Below, piece by piece: positions 52,532 through 61,471 of a DNA stretch of 64,000 nt (position 1 is its first letter; every line of letters begins with the position of its first letter). The notes under the pieces are model-generated. The model did not search any database. It was not told the origin of the DNA and saw only the letters and a list, made by a program, of their open reading frames with translations. This DNA is from UBA5109 sp965661005 (GTDB lineage: Bacteria; Pseudomonadota; Gammaproteobacteria; Pseudomonadales; Pseudohongiellaceae). Both the position numbers and the translations under genes were made by a program. Location of the stretch: contig CBFICB010000005.1 in NCBI GenBank assembly GCA_965661005.1, positions 62,001-126,000 on the forward strand, read 5' to 3'.

Positions 52532-54205
52532 ATGGTCCAAGCTTCCGACATTAAAATTGCACAGGCTGCAGAAATGCAAGCAATTGTTGATATTGGTGCC
52601 AAATTACAAATCCCTGCGAGCGCTTTGCATCAATATGGACCACATAAGGCAAAGCTGGACTATAGCTTTATCAGGTCTACCCAGAATAATCAGGACGGCA
52701 AGCTGATTCTTGTTACTGCTATTTCTCCAACGCCTGCAGGCGAGGGAAAAACCACAACAACAGTTGGCCTTGGCGATGCTTTGAGCCAAATTGGCAAGAA
52801 AACGGCTATCTGTTTACGCGAACCCAGCCTTGGCCCATCTTTCGGAATGAAAGGCGGTGCTGCAGGTGGTGGATTTGCTCAGGTTATTCCGATGGAAGAA
52901 ATTAACTTACATTTCACTGGCGATTTCCATGCTATTGCTGCGGCTCATAATTTATTGGCAGCCATGATCGATAATCATATTCACTGGTCGAATGAATTGG
53001 GCATAGACAGCCGTCGCATAAGCTGGCGCCGAGTCGTTGATATGAACGACCGCGCTTTACGAGACATTGCCTTGGGACTTGGAGGTCCTGGAAATGGTTT
53101 TACTCGACAATCCGGTTTCGATATCACTGTTGCTTCAGAGGTAATGGCAATACTTTGCCTGGCAAATGACTTGGAAGACTTGCAGCGACGACTGGCGAAT
53201 ATCGTAATTGGCACGACTCGTGACCTACAGACAATAACTGCAAAAGACCTGAAAGCCGATGGCGCCATGGCGGCTCTTTTAAAGGACGCCCTGCGCCCGA
53301 ACCTGGTACAAACCCTGGAAGGCACACCGGCATTCGTACATGGAGGTCCTTTTGCCAATATTGCTCATGGCTGTAATTCCGTCATAGCTACTCGATCAGC
53401 CTTAAAACTGGCTGATTACGTCGTTACTGAAGCCGGCTTTGGAGCCGACCTGGGAGCGGAAAAGTTTTTCAATATCAAATGCCGCAAAGCAGGACTGAAA
53501 CCTAATGCTGCTGTCATTGTAGCAACTGTCCGTGCTCTGAAAATGCATGGAGGCCTTGCTAAAGATGAACTCAACGCTGAAAATTTAAAAGCCCTGCAAA
53601 AAGGCTTATGCAACCTGGATCGTCATATAGAAAATATTAGAAAATTTGAAGTTCCCCTGTGTGTGGCGATTAATGTCTTTGATGATGATACTGAGGCTGA
53701 AATAAAATTAATTTCCGCTCATTGTGAAGAGCTGGGTGTGAACGTTTTTAAATGTGAGTCTTGGTCACAAGGTGGCTTGGGAGCCCAAGCGCTTGCAGAA
53801 GAAGTCGTAAGCATGACAGAAAGCGCTAATGATAACTTCACTTACCTATATAATGATGAGCTGAGTCTTTGGAAAAAAGCCCAGTGTATTGCCCAGAATA
53901 TTTATGGAGCTTCTGACATTGTTGCCGACATGAAAGTCCATAAACAATTTGAAGCTTACCAGCAGCAATATCCGGATTTCCCAATTTGCATGGCTAAAAC
54001 TCAATATAGTTTTTCTACAGACCCTTTACTGATGGGCGCACCAAGTAACCATGTGGTGGCTATCCGGGAGTTAAGACTTTCAGCCGGGGCTGAATTTATT
54101 GTAGCTGTCTGCGGAGATATTATGAGCATGCCAGGTCTACCCAAAAAACCTTCTGCCGAGAAAATTTCGGTAAATACCATGGGGCAAATTGAAGGCCTAT
54201 TTTAG
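52532..54205 (+). CDS. fhs: Formate--tetrahydrofolate ligase
   Basis: Fhs forms 10-formyl-THF from formate, THF and ATP. The 557 residues contain the P-loop TPAGEGKTTTTVGL (about 67-80), REPSLGPSFGMKGGAAGGG (about 95-113) and the C-terminal GDIMSMPGLPKKP. It is cytosolic. Gammaproteobacteria have it patchily, and it is often linked to formate assimilation or to disposal of formate from demethylation. Together with folD (50166) it completes the C1-THF interconversion set here. Confidence 0.97.
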   Translation: MVQASDIKIAQAAEMQAIVDIGAKLQIPASALHQYGPHKAKLDYSFIRSTQNNQDGKLILVTAISPTPAGEGKTTTTVGLGDALSQIGKKTAICLREPSLGPSFGMKGGAAGGGFAQVIPMEEINLHFTGDFHAIAAAHNLLAAMIDNHIHWSNELGIDSRRISWRRVVDMNDRALRDIALGLGGPGNGFTRQSGFDITVASEVMAILCLANDLEDLQRRLANIVIGTTRDLQTITAKDLKADGAMAALLKDALRPNLVQTLEGTPAFVHGGPFANIAHGCNSVIATRSALKLADYVVTEAGFGADLGAEKFFNIKCRKAGLKPNAAVIVATVRALKMHGGLAKDELNAENLKALQKGLCNLDRHIENIRKFEVPLCVAINVFDDDTEAEIKLISAHCEELGVNVFKCESWSQGGLGAQALAEEVVSMTESANDNFTYLYNDELSLWKKAQCIAQNIYGASDIVADMKVHKQFEAYQQQYPDFPICMAKTQYSFSTDPLLMGAPSNHVVAIRELRLSAGAEFIVAVCGDIMSMPGLPKKPSAEKISVNTMGQIEGLF

Positions 54206-54303
54206 ATATTTAAAAATATTAAATTTGACTCAGCTTGAACGACGCCTAAAATCACTTAGCTTAAGCACTAACTGCATATTTAACTGAAAATAGAGAATTA
54301 ACT

Positions 54304-56364
54304 TTGAACACGAGAAATATACTAGTTACTAACGCCCTGCCTTATGCCAACGGTCCCATTCACCTGGGCCATCTCCTTGGTTACATTCAGGCTGATATCT
54401 GGGTACGTTTTCAGCGTATGCAGGGAAATAACTGCAGCTATGTTTGTGCCGACGATGCTCATGGCACTGGTATTATGCTGAGCGCAGAAAAGGCCGGAGT
54501 TTCTCCTGAAGATTTTATTGATGCTGTCAGCCGGGAACATCAACGAGACTTTACTAATTTTTTAGTCGACTTCGATATTTATCACAGCACCCATTCTGAA
54601 GAGAATAAAACATTTTCTGCCTTAATCTACGAGCGCTGCAAAGCGAATGGCCATATTAATCAGCGCAGCATTACCCAACTCTATGATCCGGAAAAAGGAT
54701 TGTTTTTGTCTGACCGTTTTATTAAAGGGCAGTGCCCAAAATGTAAGGCTGAAGACCAATATGGCGATAATTGTGAAGTATGCAGTTCTACCTATAATGC
54801 GACAGATTTAATCAATCCGCGATCAACCATCTCAGGTGCCACACCCATTGAAAAGGAATCCACTCATTTCTTTTTTGCTCTGCCGGATTTTAGCGATTTT
54901 TTAATCCAGTGGACTCGCAGCGGCACGCTTCCCAATCAGGTCGCCAACAAACTGGCTGAATGGCTCGATAGCGGTCTGCAAGAGTGGGATATTAGTCGTG
55001 ATGCGCCCTACTTTGGCTTTGAAATACCCGGCGAACCCGGGAAGTATTTCTATGTTTGGCTCGACGCCCCCATTGGCTATATGGCCAGCTTTAAAAAACT
55101 TTGTGAAAGTCGCACTGACCTGGAATTCGAAGATTACTGGGATGCCGAATCACAAAATGAGCTCTGGCACTTTATTGGTAAAGACATTATTAATTTCCAT
55201 GCCTTGTTCTGGCCAGCCATGTTAAAAACTTCCGGCTTCAGAACACCAACTGGTATTTCCGTCAATGGCTTCCTTACGGTTAACGGTCAAAAGATGTCCA
55301 AGTCACGCGGAACATTTATTATGGCTGAGACTTATAAAAAGTTTCTTAACCCGGAGTATCTGCGTTATTACTTTGCTGGCAAACTTAGCAGCAATCCTGA
55401 TGATCTGGATCTCAATCTGGAAGACTTTGTACAACGCGTCAATTCAGGTGTTGTTGGAAAAGTAGTCAACATTGCCAGTCGTTGCGCCGGCTTTATCAAT
55501 AAGGGTTTTGGCGGCAAACTTTCTGCAAACGCTTCTGAACCGGAATTAATAGCTGAATGTCAGCAAGCAGCAGAAGAAATTGCCGAGCTTTATGAAAATC
55601 GTGAATTTGCAAAAGCCATTCGCTTAATCATGTCTTTGGCCGACAAAGCCAATCAATATATTGCTGAGAAAACTCCCTGGGTGATTGCCAAGGAAAACCC
55701 ACAATCCAGTGAGGTGCAAGATATATGTTCAACAGGTTTGAATCTTTTTCGCTTATTGGTCATTTACCTAAAGCCCGTATTACCTGGTCTTGCCAAGCAA
55801 GTTGAAGAGTTTTTAAATGTCCCTGAACTGCAATGGCAGGATGTTGACTCATTCTTAATAGACCACCAAATTAATCCTTTCAAACCATTGATGACACGAG
55901 TTGAAAGCTCGAAGGTTGAAGCCATGGTAGAAGCCAGTAAAGATAGCTTAAATGCAGAAGAATCCTCCAGCTCAAGTGAAGGCGATAAAATAAACAGCCC
56001 CTTGGCTAATGACCCCATTTCTGAGGAAATTGAATTCCCCGACTTTGCCAAAGTGGATTTGCGTATCGTTAAAATTTTACAGGCTGAATATGTGGAAGGT
56101 GCTGATAAATTACTCAAAATTACGCTTGATCTAGGCTTGGATGCTGATCGTGAGCAACAAGTCCGCACCGTATTTTCCGGGATAAAATCAGCTTATGAAC
56201 CAGAACAGTTAAATGGAATGTACACTATATTAGTTGCCAACCTAAAACCCCGTAAAATGAAATTTGGTCTTTCAGAAGGCATGATACTTGCTGCTGGCGA
56301 AGGCAAAGATATCTATTTACTTGAGCCTCACGAAGGAGCTCAAGCTGGCTTGAGAATTACTTAA
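54304..56364 (+). CDS. metG: Methionine--tRNA ligase
   Basis: The 686 residues give the large bacterial MetRS. HLGHLLGYIQ (HIGH motif, about 21-30) and KMSKSRGT (about 334) are present. The zinc knuckle C-x2-C-x9-C-x2-C is seen in CPKCKAEDQ and NCEVC. A C-terminal tRNA-binding (EMAP/Trbp111-like) domain occupies about 580-686, connected by a Ser/Glu-rich linker. The start is TTG at 54304; no ATG lies before the conserved NILVTNALPYANG. Confidence 0.97.
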   Translation: MNTRNILVTNALPYANGPIHLGHLLGYIQADIWVRFQRMQGNNCSYVCADDAHGTGIMLSAEKAGVSPEDFIDAVSREHQRDFTNFLVDFDIYHSTHSEENKTFSALIYERCKANGHINQRSITQLYDPEKGLFLSDRFIKGQCPKCKAEDQYGDNCEVCSSTYNATDLINPRSTISGATPIEKESTHFFFALPDFSDFLIQWTRSGTLPNQVANKLAEWLDSGLQEWDISRDAPYFGFEIPGEPGKYFYVWLDAPIGYMASFKKLCESRTDLEFEDYWDAESQNELWHFIGKDIINFHALFWPAMLKTSGFRTPTGISVNGFLTVNGQKMSKSRGTFIMAETYKKFLNPEYLRYYFAGKLSSNPDDLDLNLEDFVQRVNSGVVGKVVNIASRCAGFINKGFGGKLSANASEPELIAECQQAAEEIAELYENREFAKAIRLIMSLADKANQYIAEKTPWVIAKENPQSSEVQDICSTGLNLFRLLVIYLKPVLPGLAKQVEEFLNVPELQWQDVDSFLIDHQINPFKPLMTRVESSKVEAMVEASKDSLNAEESSSSSEGDKINSPLANDPISEEIEFPDFAKVDLRIVKILQAEYVEGADKLLKITLDLGLDADREQQVRTVFSGIKSAYEPEQLNGMYTILVANLKPRKMKFGLSEGMILAAGEGKDIYLLEPHEGAQAGLRIT

Positions 56365-56391
56365 TCAATTCTTAAGCATTGATGTTTATCT

Positions 56392-56425
56392 ATTAGCCAA
56401 TCTTCGAGTAATATAAGTGGCTAAT
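56392..56425 (+). promoter_or_regulatory. Inverted repeat reaching the start codon of the methyltransferase gene
   Basis: ATTAGCCA (56392-56399) and TGGCTAAT (56418-56425) are perfectly complementary over eight bases. The second arm includes the first two bases of the ATG at 56424. A hairpin in the RNA could hide the start. No Shine-Dalgarno sequence is visible. Confidence 0.35.
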
Positions 56426-57281
56426 GTCTAATCTTACTTTAAGTGAAAAAATTCAGGGTTTTTATAATCAAAACACTGAACTTTTTATAAACCTGGGCCA
56501 TTCCTCAGAAGGCAGTATACGTCGTGCAATCTGGGCTTATGGTGTCTCCGATCGACATGAAGCCCTGCATTACGTTGACAATCAAATTTGCAAGCTTCTA
56601 TTGAGTCTGCACAACGACTCGACCCCACACATTGTTGATTTAGGATGCGGTGTTGGTTCCAGCCTTTGCTATATCGAATCTCAAATATCAGTAACTGGTG
56701 TTGGTATCACCATTAGTGAAGGGCAATGCAAACTGGCCAATGATCGAATACGCAAACACGCTTATGCAGAAAAACTTCATTGCATTCAGGCTGATTTTTG
56801 TAAACTTCCAAAAGGTATAGAAAAAGCTGATCTGGTTTTCGCGATTGAGTCTTTTGTTCATGCACAAAGTGCAGCGGCATTCTTTCATCAAGCATCATCA
56901 TTAGTGAAACCCGAAGGCTATCTAATAATTTGTGATGATTTTTTAACTGACGAAAGTATTTTGAAAAACAAAAAAGCAAAACCCTGGTTGAAACAATTCC
57001 AGGACGGCTGGTTAGTTAGCTCTCTTTTATCTCACCAACAAGTCAATAAATATGCATCACAGGCCGGATTTCAGGAAGTGGAATGCCAAGACTTAAGCCC
57101 CTATCTTAAATTAAAAAGACCTCGCGATTATTTCATTAAATTATTAATTAAAGTTCTGGGTAAACATGCTCTGAAGTACCCCTATTTTCAAATGCTTTAT
57201 GGTGGCAATGCCCTGCAAAAATGTTTAGCAAAAAAATGGATTAGCCATGAACTTATTATTTGGAAGAAAGTAAATGTCTAA
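56424..57281 (+). CDS. Class I SAM-dependent methyltransferase
   Basis: The 285 residues have a Methyltransf_11-type Rossmann core: motif I VDLGCGVGSS (71-80), the acidic residue region VGITISEGQC, then ADLVFAIESFVHAQS and GYLIICDDFL. The N-terminal part (SIRRAIWAYGVSD) resembles that of tocopherol- or sterol-type small-molecule methyltransferases. The substrate is unknown. The last eight bases overlap the start of sixA, so the two are translated together. Confidence 0.8.
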   Translation: MSNLTLSEKIQGFYNQNTELFINLGHSSEGSIRRAIWAYGVSDRHEALHYVDNQICKLLLSLHNDSTPHIVDLGCGVGSSLCYIESQISVTGVGITISEGQCKLANDRIRKHAYAEKLHCIQADFCKLPKGIEKADLVFAIESFVHAQSAAAFFHQASSLVKPEGYLIICDDFLTDESILKNKKAKPWLKQFQDGWLVSSLLSHQQVNKYASQAGFQEVECQDLSPYLKLKRPRDYFIKLLIKVLGKHALKYPYFQMLYGGNALQKCLAKKWISHELIIWKKVNV

Positions 57282-57792
57282 TCAATTGTTTCTACTCAGG
57301 CATGCCAAATCAGATTGGAATGTTCCCGTTTCAGACCATGACCGCCCACTTAATAAAAGGGGAGAACGAGACAGTTTGTTAGTTGGAGAATGGATGCAGC
57401 AAAATAATTTGATTCCCGACTGCGTCGTCAGCTCTCATTCCGCTCGAACCAGACAAACTATTATGAACGTCTGTCTAAGTCTTGATTTTGACACAATGGA
57501 CATTTACTGGAAAGAAGAGTTATACCATGCTAATCATAAGGTCTTACTGGCTGAATCTATTAAATTTTTAAATAAATATGATTCCGTTATGTTGGTTGCT
57601 CACAATCCTGGGCTTGATGATCTTCTGGAGTATCTTTGCCCGGAAAACGAACTGCCCTATACCGAAGGTGCCAAGCTTATGACAACTGCATGCTTCGCTC
57701 AGCTTGATCTACCTCCGGATATTAATGACATTACTTTTCAATCTGGCAGACTCAAACAACTAATGCGACCAAGTGAATATAGAAATAAATAA
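57274..57792 (+). CDS. SixA-like phosphohistidine phosphatase
   Basis: The 172 residues belong to the histidine phosphatase superfamily. The RHG-type motif is LLRHAKSDW with His10, and the second catalytic His is His110 in VAHNPGLDDLLEYL. SSHSARTRQT supplies the phosphate-binding Arg. The length and sequence fit the short SixA group, which removes phosphate from phosphohistidine in phosphotransfer proteins. Overlap with the upstream methyltransferase indicates an operon. Confidence 0.87.
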   Translation: MSNQLFLLRHAKSDWNVPVSDHDRPLNKRGERDSLLVGEWMQQNNLIPDCVVSSHSARTRQTIMNVCLSLDFDTMDIYWKEELYHANHKVLLAESIKFLNKYDSVMLVAHNPGLDDLLEYLCPENELPYTEGAKLMTTACFAQLDLPPDINDITFQSGRLKQLMRPSEYRNK

Positions 57793-57844
57793 TGATCCTT
57801 TTTTAAGAGTTTTTATTAAAAGTTTCAAATGGGAGGCAAAAATT

Positions 57845-58156
57845 ATGGCTTTATTTTCGCTTTTTGACACAGAGAAAAATAATGACAACTCAGTTTCAAG
57901 AGAAATTGATACGGCCAACTTTAGAAACATCCAACTTGAGAAAAAAGTAAATGACCTAAGCTTCACTGTTGAGACTTTATGGGAGCTATTAGCAGAGCAC
58001 AATGATTTCAACGAAAGTGCTCTGCAAGAAAAAATTAGCACGAAGAGAAATGAGATAGAAGCCCGTGCCGGTGAGACAACATCTTGCAGCTCTTGCAACA
58101 GAATGGTGCCTGCTAGTAAAGACTCTTGTTATTACTGCGGTGCTAAACTCACCTGA
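57845..58156 (+). CDS. Small coiled-coil protein with C-terminal zinc ribbon
   Basis: From the ATG at 57845 (GGAGG eight bases upstream) it has 103 residues: a short N-terminal part, a helical segment likely to form a coiled coil (about 27-70), and a zinc ribbon with CSSCNRM and CYYCGAK (two CxxC pairs). An in-frame ATG at 57773 lies inside sixA and lacks a ribosome site. I do not recognise the family. It may be part of the sixA operon. Confidence 0.7.
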   Translation: MALFSLFDTEKNNDNSVSREIDTANFRNIQLEKKVNDLSFTVETLWELLAEHNDFNESALQEKISTKRNEIEARAGETTSCSSCNRMVPASKDSCYYCGAKLT

Positions 58157-58224
58157 CTTTAGCTTACATCAATGTCGTTAAAAAAGTATCAGTCCTTCAA
58201 TAATCATTATATTGATAACAAAAT

Positions 58225-58536
58225 ATGCGTTTAGCTTATAAGCATGAAAATCGCGGACTGGTTTATTCAGTCAAGAACATACTCGCTATGCATGGTATCG
58301 ATTGTTATATTAAAAATGATTTTGGCAACACCATGGGGGCAGAATTTGGAATTGGTAACACTTTGCTGGAACTCTGGGTTAAAGAAGATGAAGATTTTCC
58401 AAGGGCACAGGAAATTATTAAGCATCAGCTACATCAAGAGGAACGTAAGCCCTGGATCTGTCCAAACTGCGGCGAAGAAAATGCAGGTCAATTTGCGATT
58501 TGCTGGTCTTGCCAAACCGAAGATAAAGAAAACTAG
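58225..58536 (+). CDS. DUF2007 domain protein with zinc ribbon
   Basis: The 103 residues start with a DUF2007 (putative signal-transducing) domain, seen as VYSVKNILAMHGIDCYI and LLELWVKEDEDFPRA (about 12-65). A zinc ribbon follows with CPNCGEEN and CWSCQTE (about 79-100). The DUF2007 fold is found in small bacterial proteins without defined function. Two zinc-ribbon genes in a row, separated by 68 bases, suggest related roles. Confidence 0.8.
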   Translation: MRLAYKHENRGLVYSVKNILAMHGIDCYIKNDFGNTMGAEFGIGNTLLELWVKEDEDFPRAQEIIKHQLHQEERKPWICPNCGEENAGQFAICWSCQTEDKEN

Positions 58537-58612
58537 GTGTTCTCCCTTCTTGTTATTATCTCCCCGGTAGCCTTTCACTTAGAACAAGCCAAACATTATA
58601 GTTATTGCCGTT

Positions 58613-59386
58613 TTAAGAGCTATACCGGAGTATTTCCATGTCTAGAGGAGAGAAAGAATCCATTGGTCTGCCTTGCTGACATACAACCTTAATTTTTGTC
58701 TGTTTCTGATTTAGTTTTAACGCCAGGGCTATTTCAAATTTGGATTGATACTCAAACTGCCAAAACTGCCAGAGCTCAGGGTTATCCGCTCGCGCCTCAT
58801 CAAAACTAATCCGTAGTTTTCTGTTGTCGAAGTGAAAACTAAAATCTTTCAGAGGAATTGCGAGCCCCATACCGCAGGCTTTGATGTATGCTTCTTTTAA
58901 AGTCCATAAGTTAAAAAAATGTTGATTAAATTCTTTGACATCAAGCGCTGCCAGCACTTGATATTCCTGCTGCGAAAAATATCGCTCTGCCAATTTAAGG
59001 ATATCCACTTTACGAGTCAGGTATTCAACATCCACTCCAAGTTCATGCTCTAAAGACACTGCCAATACCGTTAAACCATTGGTGTGCGAAAGATTAAAAC
59101 TTAGAGGTAGAGATTTTTCGAAACTGGCAATTCTGGGTTTACCATAAGCATTTCTGGCAAAGACTAGATCTTCTGGTGCTTGCTGGAGGTAGCCTCCCAG
59201 CACCGACCTCAATAAAGCTCGGCTCACTAAAAACTGCTTTTGATGTTTAGGAAAAATCTTACGCGCAAAACGCTTCTGCTCTTCTGCGTTAAGTAGTGAC
59301 TTATATTTATCCAGCAAACTTTTATCGCTTATGAGCTGGTCTTCTACCAGCCAGAGATGTATTTCGTTACTTTGTAATTCCAGCAT
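58613..59386 (-). CDS. 4'-phosphopantetheinyl transferase (Sfp type)
   Basis: The 257 residues belong to the Sfp/Gsp group, which attaches phosphopantetheine to carrier-protein domains of polyketide, peptide or lysine pathways or to ACP. Metal-binding and catalytic motifs are GVDVEYLTRK (about 113-122) and FFNLWTLKEAYIKACGMGL (about 156-174). FARNAYGKPRI and FNLSHTNGL are also typical. No PKS or NRPS genes are in the window. It is divergent from gloA. Confidence 0.92.
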   Translation of the reverse strand: MLELQSNEIHLWLVEDQLISDKSLLDKYKSLLNAEEQKRFARKIFPKHQKQFLVSRALLRSVLGGYLQQAPEDLVFARNAYGKPRIASFEKSLPLSFNLSHTNGLTVLAVSLEHELGVDVEYLTRKVDILKLAERYFSQQEYQVLAALDVKEFNQHFFNLWTLKEAYIKACGMGLAIPLKDFSFHFDNRKLRISFDEARADNPELWQFWQFEYQSKFEIALALKLNQKQTKIKVVCQQGRPMDSFSPLDMEILRYSS

Positions 59387-59457
59387 GGTGAAAGTGTCTC
59401 ATTGTTGGCATAATTCCACTAGCAACTCATTCACAACTTATTTAACCAGAGGTTCAA

Positions 59458-59841
59458 ATGCGCATTTTACACACTATGCTAAGAGTCACTAATATGGACG
59501 AATCCATTAATTTTTATAGCACTATTTTCAACATGAAGCTATTGCGAAAAATGGACTTTCCTGACGGGAAATTTACTCTTGCCTTCCTGGGCTACGGTGA
59601 TGAAAGTAGCAATACCGTTATTGAACTCACGCATAATTGGGAAACTGATTCCTATGAAATGGGCAATGCCTACGGACATATCGCTATTGCAGTGGACGAT
59701 GCTTATAAGGCCTGTGATGAAATTACAGCAAAAGGCGGCGAAGTGGTAAGACCTGCAGGGCCCATGAAACACGGCAGTACTGTCATAGCTTTTGTGAAAG
59801 ATCCTGATGGCTATATGATTGAACTTATCGAAGGCAAATAA
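59458..59841 (+). CDS. gloA: Lactoylglutathione lyase (glyoxalase I)
   Basis: GloA isomerises the glutathione-methylglyoxal hemithioacetal, the first step of methylglyoxal detoxification. The 127 residues have the double beta-alpha-beta-beta-beta glyoxalase fold. The four metal ligands are visible: His5 (ILHTML), Glu56 (VIELTH), His74 (GHIAIAV) and Glu122 (MIELIEG). Length and motifs fit the nickel/cobalt-type short bacterial enzyme. rsxA starts 14 bases downstream, so gloA may be read with the rsx operon. Confidence 0.96.
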   Translation: MRILHTMLRVTNMDESINFYSTIFNMKLLRKMDFPDGKFTLAFLGYGDESSNTVIELTHNWETDSYEMGNAYGHIAIAVDDAYKACDEITAKGGEVVRPAGPMKHGSTVIAFVKDPDGYMIELIEGK

Positions 59842-59855
59842 GACCATATGCTCCT

Positions 59856-60431
59856 ATGAGTGAATTAATCATCATCCTCATCAGCGCCATCCTGGTAAAC
59901 AATTTTGTGCTTGTCCAGTTTTTAGGCCTATGCCCATTTATGGGCTCGTCTAATAAGATTGAGACTGCCATAGGCATGTCTGCTGCTACAACCTTCGTAC
60001 TGACTCTTGCTTCTATGGTGTCCTACCTGATTTATCAATACCTGCTGGTCCCACTGGACATTACCTGGTTAAGAACAATTACCTTTATTGTTGTCATAGC
60101 AGCCCTGGTTAACTTTACTGAAATCTTGATGCTGAAAACATCTCCCCTGCTTCATAAAGTATTGGGCATTTTTCTGCCTTTAATTACAACAAATTGCGCC
60201 GTCTTGGGCGTTGCCTTATTAAACATCAATGCGGGAAACACTTTTGTTGAATCAGCATTTTATGGTTTTGGGGCAGCCCTGGGTTTTTCACTGGTCCTAG
60301 TTTTATTTGCTGCACTAAGAGAAAAGCTCAATCTGGCGGATGTCCCTGCTCCCTTTAAGGGGCCTTCCATCGCAATGATTACAGCAGCCTTAATGTCTCT
60401 GGCCTTTATGGGCTTCACTGGACTGGTGTAA
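59856..60431 (+). CDS. rsxA: Rnf/Rsx electron transport complex subunit A
   Basis: RsxA is an inner-membrane subunit of the Rnf ion-pumping oxidoreductase (the SoxR-reducing complex in E. coli). The 191 residues contain six membrane helices. LVQFLGLCPFMGSSNKIE and PLITTNCAVLGVAL carry the conserved Cys residues that, in structures of the complex, help to hold an iron-sulfur centre in the membrane with RsxE. It opens the operon; rsxB starts two bases after it ends. Confidence 0.96.
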   Translation: MSELIIILISAILVNNFVLVQFLGLCPFMGSSNKIETAIGMSAATTFVLTLASMVSYLIYQYLLVPLDITWLRTITFIVVIAALVNFTEILMLKTSPLLHKVLGIFLPLITTNCAVLGVALLNINAGNTFVESAFYGFGAALGFSLVLVLFAALREKLNLADVPAPFKGPSIAMITAALMSLAFMGFTGLV

Positions 60432-60433
60432 AA

Positions 60434-61471
60434 ATGAGCATTATCACAGGGCACTATTATAGTGGCATAGTGGCTGATTTATGGCCTAGCATAACGCCTA
60501 TCATGGCTCCCCTAATGGCTCTTATACTCATAGCTATAATTTTTGGTGCCTTGCTAGGCTTTGCTGCTCAAAAGTTCAAAGTCATCTCAAGCCCTCTGAT
60601 AGACCAAATTAATGACATGCTGCCGCAAACGCAATGTGCCCAATGTGGTTATCCTGGCTGTAAACCTTATGCCCAAGCTATTAGTGCGGGTGAAGCAATT
60701 AATCTTTGTCCACCGGGGGGTGAAGCGACCATTATAGAACTCGCCAACCTTTTAGACATGGAAGCGGTAGCATTAGACAACAGGCATGGCCAGGACACAG
60801 AAGCTGAAGATCTCCCTAAAGTCGCAATTATCAGAGAAGAAGAATGTATTGGTTGCACCTTCTGTATTCAAGCATGCCCGGTAGATGCCATTCTTGGTGG
60901 TCCACAGCAAATGCATAGTGTTATAGCATCGGAATGCACTGGCTGTGAACTCTGTGTGGCACCTTGCCCTGTGGATTGCATTGATATAAAAGTGCTTCCC
61001 AACAAGCCTTCTAAAACGCCGCCTGAAAAAAGTTTAAGTGAGCAAGCATGCATTCGATGCGGTATATGCGTAGACGTCTGTCCTGTTGATCTCCTGCCGC
61101 AGCAGCTATTTTGGTATTCCCAGGGCAAAGCCTATGACAAGGCCAAACAACACCGCCTAATGGATTGTATTGAATGTGGTCTCTGCCACGCAGTTTGTCC
61201 CAGCCATATTCCTTTGGTTCAATATTATCAGGCGGCAAAGTCAGCTATTTATGACCAGGAAGCCAAACATCAACAGGCACAAGTAGTGCGACAACGCTTT
61301 GAATTTCGAGAGCAACGCCTAGCTAAAGAAGAAGCACTCGCCGAAAAACGGCGTCAAGCTCGTGCAGAATTAGCACAGACTAAAACAAAACAAAGTGATC
61401 TCATTCAGGCTGCCCTGGAACGGGCAAAAAACAAACATACAGCCTCTGTGGACATTAAAAATGGCAGTTAA
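60434..61471 (+). CDS. RsxB fused in frame to the C-terminal ferredoxin domain of RsxC
   Basis: The 345 residues start as a complete RsxB: a membrane anchor (about 22-44), the Fe-S domain with Cys68, 71, 76 and 92 (CAQCGYPGC), and two [4Fe-4S] motifs at 138-148 and 168-178. RsxB normally ends soon after. Here a short linker (about 186-203) leads into 'SEQACIRCGICVDVCPVDL', 'PQQLFWYSQGKAYDKA', 'DCIECGLCHAVCPSH' and 'IPLVQYYQAAKS', the ferredoxin domain of RsxC with clusters at 206-216 and 245-255. Then comes the Lys/Glu/Gln-rich RsxC tail with one 'AALERAKNK' unit. The NADH- and FMN-binding region of RsxC is missing and there is no separate rsxC. The end overlaps rsxD by 11 bases. Confidence 0.9.
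   Translation: MSIITGHYYSGIVADLWPSITPIMAPLMALILIAIIFGALLGFAAQKFKVISSPLIDQINDMLPQTQCAQCGYPGCKPYAQAISAGEAINLCPPGGEATIIELANLLDMEAVALDNRHGQDTEAEDLPKVAIIREEECIGCTFCIQACPVDAILGGPQQMHSVIASECTGCELCVAPCPVDCIDIKVLPNKPSKTPPEKSLSEQACIRCGICVDVCPVDLLPQQLFWYSQGKAYDKAKQHRLMDCIECGLCHAVCPSHIPLVQYYQAAKSAIYDQEAKHQQAQVVRQRFEFREQRLAKEEALAEKRRQARAELAQTKTKQSDLIQAALERAKNKHTASVDIKNGS

Noticed and set aside
52981..53358. Minus-strand frame inside fhs
   Set aside because: Basic, Ser-rich reverse reading of a highly conserved gene without any start signal.
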